Part shown: piece after piece, positions 11,961 to 22,045 of the stretch | Numbering within the stretch: position 1 is the stretch's first letter | How the letters are laid out: every line of letters begins with the position of its first letter | Origin: Delphinus delphis | Taxonomy: Eukaryota > Chordata > Mammalia > Artiodactyla > Delphinidae | DNA: 64,000 nt | Reading direction: 5' to 3' | Assembly: GCF_949987515.2 (NCBI RefSeq) | Contig: NC_082690.1 | Coordinates: 106,266,400-106,330,399 of the forward strand | Notes under the pieces: generated by a model | What the model saw: only the letters and a program-made list of their open reading frames with translations | What the model was told of the DNA's origin: nothing | The model's database searches: none | Program-made: the position numbers and the translations under genes

Positions 11961-12060
11961 TCAACCAAGACTATTTATTGAAAAGATCATCCTTTCCTCC
12001 CTTGGTCCTTGTGACTTAACCAGGTAATTGTGCAGGTGTGGGTCAGTTCTAGACTCACTG
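11961..12060 (-). mobile_element. L1 ORF2 fragment
   Basis: TATTTATTGAAAAGATCATC followed by CTTTCCTCCCTTGGT resembles a reversed segment of L1 ORF2 that is normally found near the 8.7-kb part of the neighbouring element. It is a separate short piece. Confidence 0.5.
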
Positions 12061-12377
12061 CTTCACTGTTAAAGTGCCAACTGTGTGCCAGAATCCAGGC
12101 AAGGAACAAGAACCTCACGGACTTAATGCTTATAAAGACATGATCTTGAAAAAGGGAGTAAGTGTAATGGTGAATAAACTCATAGCTGTATTACAGGGGC
12201 ACAGCAGAGGGCTCCGCAAACTAATCTGGAGTGGGGTGTAGTATCATTGAATGTGTCCTGGAGGTGATGATCCCAGAGCCATGTGTGGAAGGATGGGTAG
12301 GAGTTGTCCAAGAGAAGAGTATGGCACCAGAAGGACACTCCAGGCCAGAAGGAAGGGACCATAGCTACAAAGAGTCA
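12061..12377. other. Unique or L2-like DNA
   Basis: Phrases such as GTGTGCCAGAATCCAGGCAA and GGCCAGAAGGAAGGGACC suggest a worn L2, but no clear consensus run is present and no gene is seen. Confidence 0.35.
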
Positions 12378-12392
12378 AGAAACATCTGTTTT

Positions 12393-12837
12393 GGGACTTC
12401 CCTGGTGGCGCAGTTGTTAAGAATCCAGCTGCCAATGCAGAGGACGTGGGTTCCAGCCCTGGTCCAGGAAGATCCCACATGCCGCGAAGCAGCTAAGTCC
12501 ATGCGCCACAACTACTGAGCCTGCACTCTAGAGCCCATGAGCCACAACTACTGAGCCTGCGCTCTAGAGCCCGTGAGCCAAAACTACTGAAGCCCGCGCA
12601 CCCTAGAGCCCATGAGCCACAACTACTGAGCCCATGTGCCACAACTACTGAAGGCTGCATGCCCTAGAGCCCGTGCTCTGCAACAAGAGAAGCCACTGCA
12701 ATGAGAAACCACAGACCGCAACTAAGAGTAGACCCTGCTCGCCACAACTAGAGAAAGCCCGCATGCAGCAATGAAGACCCAACACAGCCTAATAAATAAA
12801 TAAATAAAATTCATAAAAAATAAATTAATTAAAAGAA
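12393..12837 (+). mobile_element. CHR-1 type SINE with internal expansion
   Basis: The head GGGACTTCCCTGGTGGCGCA with box-B region GGGTTCCAGCCCTGGTCC is tRNA-derived, and the element ends in an AATA-rich tail. The flanking 15-bp duplication AAGAAACATCTGTTT / AAGAATCATCTGTTT lies at 12,378-12,392 and 12,838-12,852, with one mismatch. The body is about 445 bp, longer than the roughly 300-350 bp expected. The excess is explained by GCCACAACTACTGA-containing units starting at 12,505, 12,541, 12,577, 12,615 and 12,638. Confidence 0.95.
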
Positions 12838-12852
12838 AAGAATCATCTGTTT

Positions 12853-14085
12853 CTTGGCGTGTTGTCCATGGGGTGCTGTTAGCAGTTTAGTTTTGCAGGA
12901 GCCAAAATTTCTGGAGATGAGGCTGGAGATGTTGATGGGGGCAAATCCCTGGGGCACGACTGACCATGTCACACAGCTTGGGATTTACTCTGAAGGCAGT
13001 GGGCACCTAGGGGAGGGACATGGTCAGAGGATCCTTGGGGACAGAGGGGAGGATGCACTGGAAAGGCCGGGCTAGAGGCTGAAAGACCCATCAGGAGAAT
13101 GATGCCATGGTCCTCAGGGATGATGAGGGACCAGTCACACTGTGGCATGGGGCTGGGGAAGGGGGTATGGGTGGCATCTGCTCCCACCAATCAGGTGATT
13201 GTCAGGCCAGGGAAGGAGCAACTGGGCTTTAATGTGGGTTCGCCAGCCATCCTGGTAGTAGGCCTGGAGTGGATACCAGATCTCCTGACAGCAGTCCTCT
13301 CACCACAGAGACAGAGGCTGACCACAGGTGCACAGGGCAAAGGGGCCACCTGATGTGGGAGACAGCTGAGGTATAAGGCGGTTACGTAAGGGAGGTGCTG
13401 CTGTCTCCAAGGCCCAGTGGTACTCAAGCAAAGCAGACAGAACACGATTCAGGTCAAGAGGGAACATGAGAGACTGATCGGATAAGCAAGGAGGGTGATG
13501 AACACCCATCGATGGTGGATTTGTAAACACAGATCTCCCCAGTGCCTGGGGGCATGGGGAAATAGTTTGCTCAGTTTCTGCCTTCTAAATATGGACGCTG
13601 CACTCGTGCTCTGACCACTGCCTTGTCTGAAAGGAAGGATGTGCTAAGTGTAGATACTTGGCGGAATGCCTCTCTAGAACCCCTTCTCTTAGAACAGGCA
13701 TCTTTCTTGTAATCTCGCTTGGGCACCCCACCCTTATGTCCTCTGCCCCTCCCCACCTGCCACGGAGATGGAGCCAGGATGGGCCCCTGACCACACCTGT
13801 GTTGACCATGTTGTGTCTGGGCTGGTCTCTTGACCAGAAGAACTGAAATGGGCCATGTTGGAGGGGTGGCCAGGTGTCCCAAGGAGCAGAGAACAGAGGA
13901 ATGAAGGCCATCAGACAGCCCTGTGCTTGGGTACAAGAGATGCCCCGTGTCCTTATGTAGAAGCGGCCCTCTTGTTTAAGCCAGCCTGAGAAGGCTTCTC
14001 TGTCTACAGCCCTCAGTGCTAGTTGTCGCACTGAGGGTTAACATCATTGCCTTGTTGAAATGACCCCATAATCCAAAGTCTGGGT
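12853..14085. other. Unique or L2-like DNA
   Basis: The first 250 bp (GGAGATGAGGCTGGAGATG, GGGAGGGACATGGTCAGAG) have the wording of an old L2 3' region in plus orientation. The rest shows no recognisable exon or repeat. Confidence 0.4.
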
Positions 14086-14099
14086 GTGTGCCCAAGGGA

Positions 14100-14440
14100 A
14101 CGGTGTCAGTTATCCATTACTATGTAACAGAATGTCCCCAGACACAGCCCCTTCAAACAACGGGAAACAGATAATGGCATTACCTCACACGGTTTCCGAG
14201 GGTCAGGAATCTGGAAGCAGCTTAGCTGGGTGTTTCTGGCTCAGGGTCTGCAGCCTCTGTGAGGCTGCAGTCAAGCGGTCAGCTGAGGCCGGAGGAGCCC
14301 CTTCTCAGCTCACTCATGGGTTGTTAAGATGCCCCAGGTCCTCACTGATCGTTGGTCAGAGGTTTCAGTCCCTTAGGACAGGGCATTTCTATAGGACTGC
14401 AGCTCGCTTCTCTCAGAGAGCGAGGGAGGAAGAAGAGAGA
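14100..14440 (-). mobile_element. LTR-type (MaLR-like) remnant
   Basis: CAGTTATCCATTACTATGTA, ACAGAATGTCCCCAGACACA, GGGTCAGGAATCTGGAAGCA and GCTTAGCTGGGTGTTTCTGG follow a common mammalian LTR repeat in reverse orientation. The subfamily is not assigned. Confidence 0.65.
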
Positions 14441-14769
14441 GAAGGAGACAGAGAGAGGACGTGTGGGATGAGTGGGATTGGTAGGTAATGGGGAGGAGGG
14501 TGGGAACAAGCGTTCTGCAGAGCTTAGAGAAAGCCTGTGGTGTTCCAGAATGTTGCTTAGGGCCCTAGTGATAAGATGCAGCAGATGAAGAAGGTGGGGG
14601 ACCATGAAGGCCTCGGTGGCATTGAGGAAGCGGGGGACGGGGACGTCCTGGGGGTTATACAGTACGGAGCCCAAGGGTTTAATCAGGGGAACGACATTTT
14701 CTCAGAACTCCGGCATCAAGTAGAGAATGGAATTGGGGAGCCAGGTGGCAGCAGAGGGGCACTCCATTT

Positions 14770-14880
14770 CCTGTCCTCAGATGTGGAGACTGATTCTTAG
14801 AGAAGTGAAGCAGCTTGCGGGAGGCCACAGGGCTAGGAGCTGTGGAGCTGGCTGTGAGCTTGGGCACTCTGCCTGGAGCA
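14770..14880 (-). repeat. MIR SINE fragment
   Basis: CTCAGATGTGGAGACTGATT, AGAGAAGTGAAGCAGCTTGC and GAGGCCACAGGGCTAGGAGC are the reversed MIR core, diverged. Confidence 0.65.
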
Positions 14881-14911
14881 CACGCCCTTCACCTGACGGC
14901 TCTAAGCACCT

Positions 14912-15354
14912 GTGACAGGTTGAATTGTATCCCCCCAAGAGATATGTCCAACTCCTGATACTTGCGAGTGTGGAATGTGATCTTATTTGGAAACAGATGT
15001 AACCATGTTAAGGATCTTGAGATCATGGTGGATTTGGGGTGGGCTCTATAGCCAATGACTGCTGTCCGCATAAGAGAAAGGAGAGGGAGGTTTGAGACAC
15101 ACACACAGTGGGGAGAAGGCCAAGTGGAGAGGGAGGCAGAGACTGGAGTGAAGGAGCTACAAGCCAAGGATGTCCAGGACCTCCAGCAGCAGCCCCAGAA
15201 GCAGAAAGGCACGAACAGACTCCAGCGGGAGCGAGGGCCTGCCGACACCTTGGTTTAGGGCTTCTGGCTTCTGGAACTGGGAGAGAATGAATTCCTGCTG
15301 TAGTAAGTCACCCCACTTGTGGTCATTTGTTACAGCAGCCCTAAGACATTAATT
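14912..15354 (+). mobile_element. MaLR LTR (MLT1/MST type)
   Basis: The LTR opens TGACAGGTTGAATTGTATCC and contains GTGATCTTATTTGGAAACAG, GCATAAGAGAAAGGAGAGGG and GCCGACACCTTGGTTTAGGG. It closes with GTTACAGCAGCCCTAAGACA. It is nearly full length (about 440 bp) and has no internal proviral sequence beside it, so it appears to be a solo LTR. Confidence 0.85.
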
Positions 15355-15579
15355 CAGCTTCTGAAGCCCCTTCCAGGGACAGCCAGATGTCCCCATGTTT
15401 CCAGATACTCAGCAAGCCTGGAAAGACCCTGAGCACCCAGACCTGAGTGGGAGAGTGAAGGGACCCCGCCTCCTGCTGCCTGATTTTCCCAGGAAACTTC
15501 CATGATGCCACCTGCTCCTCTAGGGCCTGACCTGAGCTAAAGATGGCTTCAAACCAAGATGGAGGTGGGGGGAGAGAAG

Positions 15580-15580
<1 letters not shown>

Positions 15581-15617
<37 letters not shown>
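15581..15617 (+). repeat. (AG)n microsatellite
   Basis: A run of about 18 AG units, purine-only on the plus strand, preceded by an interrupted GGAGAGAAGG. Confidence 0.97.
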
Positions 15618-15622
<5 letters not shown>

Positions 15623-15647
15623 CCCAGATGGAGAAAGAAGGGCCTTT

Positions 15648-15842
15648 CAGACTTCAGTATTCATAAGAATCATCTGGAGGGCTTGAAACACATCCCTGGG
15701 CACCTCTGCTCCCCCGCTCCGACACCAAGAGGTTCTGATTCAGTAGGCGGGAGGTGGGCCTGGGAACGTGCATGTCTCACACGTTCCCAGTGACATTGAT
15801 GCTGCTGGTCTGGGGCCCACACTCTGAGTAGCACTGTTCTAG
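15648..15842 (+). mobile_element. MER5A-like hAT DNA transposon
   Basis: CATAAGAATCATCTGGAGGG, GAGGTTCTGATTCAGTAGGC, then TGATGCTGCTGGTCTGGGGC and ACACTCTGAGTAGCACTG match the non-autonomous hAT (Charlie-related) MER5A/MER20 consensus. Diverged and near full length. Confidence 0.85.
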
Positions 15843-16370
15843 GCAGAGGCAACAACTTGGACAGAGGTCAGGCAACAAGAGGGGTTGGAGCAGAAGCGTG
15901 GGCAGGAAAACCCCAGCAGGCGTGGCACACAGAGGCCCCACCTGGGAACGCCTGATGATGGCGTGCAGGTGGGACGGCGCACGTCCACGAGGGTCAGGGG
16001 CGTGTCTGAGGCCAGGATGCCAGCTCCAGGGTCTGCTCCTGGAAGGGGAGCCATGCGTGCACCAGGCATACACAGGAGAGCATGAGACTTGGGGGGCCAA
16101 GTGGGTCAGTTGGGGCCTTGGGTCAAGGCTCTTGAGCATAGGGGTTGGTGGCTGCCATGGACATTCAGAGAGGGCCCCCCACCTTCGGGCTGGGGGAGCC
16201 AGTTCATAAACGTCAGTCCCACCAACAGCATCTCCGTCAACCCAATTGGGTGTCTGCGAGTTTCTCAAGATCGCCAGCCTGTGAACGCTGGCACTGGGGC
16301 TGGCAGGCGAGCTCAGCTGCAGGGGGTCCCGCTTCAGATTGTCTTAAGGAGACAAAACTGATACACAGGC
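15843..16370. other. GC-rich unique DNA
   Basis: No gene is identified. Wording such as GGCAGAGGCAACAACTTGGA with GGTCAGGCAACAAG may be a short L2 fragment at the left edge. Confidence 0.4.
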
Positions 16371-17140
16371 CATATTGAAACCAGTCAGAAGGCCTCAGAG
16401 GGAGCCTCTATCCTCCCGTGATTGTTCCCAAAAGGCGAGACCCCTTCCATCTGCAAGGCTACGTCCCTGGCTTTGCAAATGCCACCCACCCCCCGTGGAG
16501 CCCCGCAGGGCCCAGGCAGCTCGGCGGGCCCTCATAAACAGCCCTTCCCCAGCTGGTAGGAGCTGTTTTCTTTTCCCCTGTAAGAGGTTTGTTCCTGGTC
16601 ATAAATTCTGCAGGCCCAGTCGGCCGGGCTAGGATGTACACGTTGGTAAACACTGCAGTTAAAAACACGCTTCCCGGCTGAGAAAGGGGCCCAGACAATG
16701 GAGCCTTGTCTCCAGCAGCAAATCTGACAGCCACCTTCTTTGATTCCTCAACCTTGCTGCAGGCTTGTATGAAATTGGCCCCATTCTCCAGGGTCCATCA
16801 AACGTGCATTTAAACTCCTTCATTAGCATCTTCCTCTGATCCATAACCGCTCGGCAAATCCAACAGTCATTTCGGTGAGGGCAGCGCGGTTTCTATCTGG
16901 TGAACATCTAAACCTCCTTGACAAAGTTCCTTTTAGAATTTACTTCCTTTGTTCCGTCTTCGTCTTCTGTTGAGATCTTTAGTGGCCAATGTACTCCGAG
17001 ATGACTTGGGGACAAAAATCCCGTCTGGCCCAGACAGTAAATCTAGCCTCCATTCAGACGGGTTAAATGCATGCTTTATGCCTATTGTCACAGGCTCTCC
17101 AAAGTTCCTGCGCCTTTAAGGGTTTCCTACAATAAATTAA
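16371..17140. promoter_or_regulatory. Candidate non-coding regulatory block
   Basis: About 770 bp have no recognisable transposon and no credible reading frame, although they lie between repeat-rich and GC-rich DNA. The block is AT-richer than its neighbours and carries homeobox-like CATTTAAACTCCTTCATTAG, a SOX-like ACAATGG near 16,695 and several short A/T motifs. This combination is typical of deeply conserved distal enhancers, but conservation cannot be seen from one sequence, so the call is an inference. Confidence 0.3.
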
Positions 17141-17562
17141 ACCCATCACACCCGGTCGTGGTGGAGGGAGGACCGGCCTGGCTGCAGTGCGGAGGGTCCG
17201 CGTTCGCCTGGGACGAGCGGGCTGGACCGAGGCCGCCAGGCATGGGCACCAACCTCCCTGCACAGCCCACCAATCCCCTTGGACTTCTGGCCTCGAGCTA
17301 CTTAGCAGCCTTGTTTGCAAGAGGCCAAAAACCCAACTCCAAGTGGATGTGGCCAAAATGCACTGGCAGGCACAGGAAGCCCTGGAGCGGGGGAGTGGCG
17401 TGCTCGGGCCTCCACCGGCCCAGGACTCTGCTGCACTCTCTCCCCATCCTCGGGGGCCACCATCCCCAGGCTCCCTCCTGGTGGTCACAGGATGTCGGCA
17501 GCCGCTGGAGCCTGGCGCCTCAGGTTCCTGTCTATCAGGACTGAGCGAGTCCTTGCCCAGCT

Positions 17563-17690
17563 TTCCCTAGTAAGAGCCTTATTGGCTCGGACTGGGCCAC
17601 ATGACCTTCCCTGACCAATCCCAGCATTCCCTAAGAAGAGCCTCATTGGCTGGGATTAGGCCACGTGACCATCCCTGATCAATCCCAGGC
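17563..17690. repeat. 64-bp tandem duplication with CCAAT and E-box motifs
   Basis: Two units, 17,563-17,626 and 17,627-17,690, share TTCCCTA, AAGAGCC, ATTGGCT, GGCCAC, GTGACC-like and CAATCCCAG blocks in order. ATTGG occurs in both units (17,581 and 17,645) and CCAAT at 17,615. The second unit has a perfect CACGTG at 17,662-17,667. The wording and the following 180 bp resemble an old LTR, so this could be an LTR internal duplication. Confidence 0.8.
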
Positions 17691-18510
17691 CTGGGTTGTG
17701 TGCCCTGCCTCTGGTCAAGGCAGTGAGCCCACCTCCAAAAGGGACTGTGGGGTAGGGGAGTGCTCCCCAGGGGAAAAGTGGGTTCTGGCTCCCAGAAGGG
17801 GGGTGATGGACGCTGGGTAGCCAGACCAAGGGCACTGGCTATGGTCTCTAACCAAAGGCATCCCCCTCGTCCCACAGACCTAAGAGTCATGGTGGCAGCT
17901 GGTGGCTCGGAGGCGGGAACCCAGGCACCCGCCTCTGCTTCAGCCTGGGATTCTGTCACCCCGTGGCCATCGTGCTGCCTCCTGTTCACTGCAGTGCAGA
18001 TGGGCTGCCCATGGCTCCCTGGCGTTTCTCTTTGGGAAGACTTTCAGCTGGAAGGGGATGAGTGTGCTGCAAGTCAGGAGTTCACGGGTTTGGAGACCGC
18101 CACGAATCTGAGCGCCACGTGTGCTGGGGATGGTGGCTCTGGCTAGCATAGAGAGCATGAGCAAAAGGGTCAGGGGTTTCAGCAGATGCGTTTGAACCCT
18201 GGGTCTCTGACCATGGACTAGTCCAGTAGAAAGAGCATCGTGGAGTGTGGCAGAGACCAATCCCCCCATCTTTCATTACTGTCAAAACCACGATTTGTAC
18301 AAACACTGACCCAGCCTTCTTTACCAATGTGCCGAGTACATGACACGGTAGTGGCCAGTGACATATGATGGGGGTTATTGGAAGGGGCTCCTGGGGAGAT
18401 CCCTTAACAGCTAAGCGGCCCCTTCTGCCCTTTCCCCGTACTCCCTGCCCCAAACACACATGTGGTGGGATCCCATCTTTCCATCATTGTCTATATTTGA
18501 CACTGTCAGA
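17691..18510. other. Unique or LTR-like DNA
   Basis: The first 150 bp could be the remainder of the old LTR suggested by the tandem units. The rest shows no recognised gene or repeat. Confidence 0.35.
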
Positions 18511-18518
18511 CTTCTTCC

Positions 18519-18733
18519 TTTTTTTTTTTTTTTTTTTTTTTGCGGTACGCGGGCCTCTCACTGCCGTGGCCTCTCCCGTTGCGGAGCACAGGCTCCGGGC
18601 GCGCAGGCTCAGTGGCGATGGCTCACGGGCCCAGCCGCTCCGCGGCATGTGGGATCTTCCCAGACCGGGGCACGAACCCTTGTCCCCTGCATCGGCAGGC
18701 GGACTCTCAACCACTGCGCCACCAGGGAAGCCC
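18519..18733 (-). mobile_element. CHR-family SINE, cetacean type
   Basis: A T run at the left is followed by GCGGTACGCGGGCCTCTCAC and the same body as the copy at 7,966, ending CCACCAGGGAAGCCC. A second T run of about 22 bases at 18,734-18,756 follows the tRNA-like head, so the insertion probably landed in an existing T run and the duplicated site is T-only. Confidence 0.95.
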
Positions 18734-18756
18734 TTTTTTTTTTTTTTTTTTTTTTG

Positions 18757-20157
18757 CCAGTCTGATGGATGAAACACGCCATCACTAACTGTTTTCATTT
18801 TCATCTCCTTAATTACCAGTGAGGCGTGATGCCTATTTCAGATTCTTTCTCGGTATTTTGAGTCTTTCTTGGTATCAAATGGGTATCCTTTACCCATTTT
18901 TTTTCTTTCAGTTTTTGATTTGTAGAAGTTCTTTACATATTATGGATACACATCCTTTGTCAAGTGTAAACACTGCATACATCTTCTCTCTATCCGTGGC
19001 TCGTCTTTTCGTTTTTCCTGTGGTATCTTTTGTCATACTCAATTTGTTTTTACTTCTGACCTAGTTAAATCAGTTGATCTTGTCTTAAGTGTGCTTTCTG
19101 TGTTGGTTTATTACATCGCATCTCAGGGTCGTACGGATGTTCTCCCAGGTTTTGTTTTAAAATTGTATGGATAATCCTTGTATATTTAGGTCTCCTAGTA
19201 ACTGAAATTTATTTCTTTTTGTGGGTACGAGGAAAAGATCGAATTTTACCTTGCTTTCCTTTCTAAAGCCAGTTGTCCCAGACTCACATATTGAATGGTT
19301 TTTCTTTGTTTTCTTTTTTTTAAAATTAATTTTTATTGGTGTATAGTTGCTTTACAATGTTGTGTTAGTTTCTGCTGTACAACAAAGTGGATCGACTATA
19401 CGTATTCATATATCCCCTCTTTTTAGGATTTCCTTCCCATTTAGGTCACCACTGAGTAGAGTTCCCTGTGCTATACAGTAGGTTCTCATTAGTTATCTAT
19501 TTTATACATAGTAGTGTATATATGTCACTCCCCATCTCCCAATTCATCCCACCCCTCCCTTCCTCCTTTGGTGTCCATACCTTTGTTCTCTACGTCTGTG
19601 TCTCTATTTCTGCTTTGCAAAGATAAAGTTCATCTGTATCATTTTTCTTTGTTTTCTTTTAGAAATATTTATTCTTATAGATTCTTTCCATAAAGTTTGT
19701 GTCTCTATTCTGTCTCATCAGTCTATTTATTCACAAATCAATAACACACAGTTTTAATGATAATAGTTTTACTTGGAATCCTCATCTCAGACACAACTCT
19801 TCCTTGCTCTCTCCTTCCTTCCTTACCTCTTCCTGTCTTCCTTCAAGACCGTCTTCCTGTTTTTAGCACCTTACTCTTCCATATAAGCTTTCAGATCACT
19901 TTGGAAAGTTTCATGATATAGTCTACAGGAATTTTGATTAGATTTGCCTTGAATCCATAATCGTTTTGAGTAGAATTGTCATCATTACACGGTTGAGTTT
20001 GCTTGAACGTGGCACACCTTGTAATTTATTTAGAGCTTAGTTTATATCTTTCAATGAAGATTTGTAATTTTCCCCATAAGTCTTGCATGTCTTTTGTTAG
20101 ACTTGTTTGTAGGTGATGTTCATTATTTGATGTTATTTTTTTTATTTGACTCTATTT
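18757..20157 (-). mobile_element. L1M 3' portion, interrupted
   Basis: Reversed ancient L1 text is visible: TTTGATTTGTAGAAGTTCTT, TTACATATTATGGATACACA, TCCTTTGTCAAG, then GGAATTTTGATTAGATTTGC and TAAGTCTTGCATGTCTTTTG. It is split by the younger L1 at 19,318-19,641 and resumes briefly after the SINE at 20,174-20,385. There are no usable frames. Confidence 0.8.
19318..19641 (-). mobile_element. 5'-truncated cetartiodactyl L1 3' end
   Basis: TTTTTATTGGTGTATAGTTG, TTAGTTTCTGCTGTACAACA and TGCTATACAGTAGGTTCTCA are the reversed 3'UTR of the young artiodactyl/cetacean L1. A perfect 19-bp target-site duplication of the form T5-C-T3-G-T4-C-T4 occurs at 19,299-19,317 and 19,642-19,660. Confidence 0.95.
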
Positions 20158-20173
20158 TAAATGTTACCTTTTT

Positions 20174-20385
20174 TTTTTTTTTTTTTTTTTTTTGCGGTAC
20201 GCGGACCTCTCACTATTGTGGCTTCTCCCGTTGCAGAGCACAGGCTCCGGACGCGCAGACTCAGCGGTCATGGCTCATGGGCCCAGCCGCTCCGTGGCAT
20301 GTGGGATCTTCCCGGACCAGGACACGAACCCATGTCCCCTGCATCGGCAGGCAGACTCTCAACCACTGCGCCACCAGGGAAGCCC
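20174..20385 (-). mobile_element. CHR-family SINE, cetacean type
   Basis: Same body as the other reversed cetacean SINEs, with more CpG decay. A 16-bp target-site duplication, TAAATGTTACCTTTTT, lies at 20,158-20,173 and 20,386-20,401. Confidence 0.95.
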
Positions 20386-20449
20386 TAAATGTTACCTTTT
20401 TAAAGATACTTTTTATGATTGTTGTTGGTGACTAGGAATGTAATTGAAT

Positions 20450-20938
20450 CGCTCTGATTTTCTTGGGAGAAAATAATTTATCAGTGAATAAGGGCAAATA
20501 GGTATAGTTAAAGATCAATAGAGAAATAGAATTCCAGAAGATATTCAATTAAAAACAAACCAAAACAGGCAGGAAAGGAGGAACACAGGAGAAAATGAAA
20601 CAGAGGAGACAAATAGACCTAAATCCAGCTACATAAAAATTGTATATATGCTAATGAATTAAACACTTCATTCTAAAAAAAGAAGCAAAGTCCAACCTGC
20701 TCTGGACAAGAGGCACACTTTAATATAAAGACACAGACAGACTGAGAGTAAACAGATGGAAAAATGTTAAGCCAGGCAAATGATAAGCATAAGAAGGTTG
20801 AAGTGGTTTTATTAATGAAATAAAATAGGCTTCAAGACAAAGTGTGATGCTGAGATAAAGAGGAACGTTTTGTAAGAATACGAACTAAATATATCAATAG
20901 TTAATACATTTAGAAAATAGTCAAGGAGCGTGAATAAG
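20450..20938 (+). mobile_element. L1 ORF2 fragment
   Basis: AAATCCAGCTACATAAAAAT, ACAAGAGGCACACTTTAATA and TAAAGACACAGACAGACTGA are sense-strand text of the L1 ORF2 endonuclease region. It lies directly against an oppositely oriented fragment of the same region. Confidence 0.75.
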
Positions 20939-21108
20939 GAAACCTTCAACTGTAATCGTCAACGTGCTCACTTCTGTTTTCAGTTCTGTCATTTTGTGCT
21001 TAGAGTATCTCGATCCTCTGTTACTCAGCACACATTGAGGATGACCACGTCTTGGTTAAGTGACTCTTTTAGTACTGTACAATGTCCCTCTTTTTAAAAA
21101 AAATTTTG
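20939..21108 (-). mobile_element. L1 ORF2 fragment, left half of target for the twin-primed L1
   Basis: TCATTTTGTGCTTAGAGTAT and GTACAATGTCCCTCTTT are reversed ORF2 text. The same element resumes at about 21,690-21,787 and 22,016-22,045, with the intervening part occupied by younger insertions. Confidence 0.7.
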
Positions 21109-21687
21109 TTTTACTTATTTATTTTTAACATCTTTATTGGAGTATAATTGCTTTACAATGTTGTGTTAGTTTCTGCTGTATAACAAAGTGAATCAGCTAT
21201 ACGTATATATATATATCTCCCCATATCCCCTCCCTCTTGCGTTTCCCTCCCACCCTCCCTATCCCACCCGTCTAGGTGGTCACAAAGCACCGAGCTGATC
21301 TCCCTGTGCTATGCGGCTGCTTCCCACTAGCTATAGCAACCTAAGTGTCCATTGACAGATGAATGGATAAAGAAGATGTGGCACATATATACTATGGAAT
21401 ATTACTCAGCCATAAAAAGAAAGAAGATTGAGTCATTTGTAGTGAGGTGGATGGACCTAGAGTCTGTCATACAGAGTGAAGTCAGTCAGAAAGAGAAAAA
21501 CAAATACCGTATGCTAACACATGTATATGGAATCTAAAAAAAAATGGTTCTGAAGAACCTTGGGGGCAGGACAGGAATAAAGACACAGACTTAAGAGAAT
21601 GGACTTGAGGACATGGGGAGGAGAAGGGTAAGCTGGGACGAAGTGAGAGAGTGGCATTGACATATATACACTACCAAACGTAAGATA
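21109..21687 (-). mobile_element. Twin-primed (5'-inverted) young L1 insertion
   Basis: The left part, about 21,109-21,333, is minus-strand L1 3'UTR with an A/T tail. The right part, about 21,334-21,687, is plus-strand L1 3'UTR starting AGCAACCTAAGTGTCC and ending ACACTACCAAACGTAAGATA. In the uninverted consensus the right part's last base is followed almost immediately by the left part's first (ATAGCTAGTGGGAAGC). The two pieces are therefore adjacent segments of one transcript, the signature of twin priming. About 100 bp of the target L1 seem to be missing at the insertion site. Confidence 0.88.
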
Positions 21688-21798
21688 AAATACCCCTCCT
21701 TATATCTTTTCTTCTGTCTTTCTACTTTAAACCTATTTGTGTATTTATATCTAACGTGGGTTTCTTGTATATAGCCTGGAGTTGCGGCTTGATCTTTT

Positions 21799-22004
21799 GT
21801 TTTGTTTTGCGGTACGCGGGCCTCTCACTGTCGTGGCCTCTCCTGTTGCGGAGCACAGGCTCCGGACGCGCAGGCTCAGCGGCCATGGCTCACGGGCCCA
21901 GCCGCTCCGCGACATGTGGGATCCTCCCGGACCGGGGCACGAACCCGCGTCCCCTGCATCGGCAGGCGGACTCCCAACCACTGCGCCACCAGGGAAGCCC
22001 GGGC
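21799..22004 (-). mobile_element. CHR-family SINE, cetacean type
   Basis: The cleanest reversed copy in the window, starting GCGGTACGCGGGCCTCTCAC after a short TTTTG-type tail and ending CCACCAGGGAAGCCCGGG. An 11-bp target-site duplication, CTTGATCTTTT, lies at 21,788-21,798 and 22,005-22,015. The non-homopolymer short tail suggests an old insertion or tail decay. Confidence 0.95.
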
Positions 22005-22045
22005 CTTGATCTTTTTTCCAGTCTGACAGTATCCAGGAAGAATTC

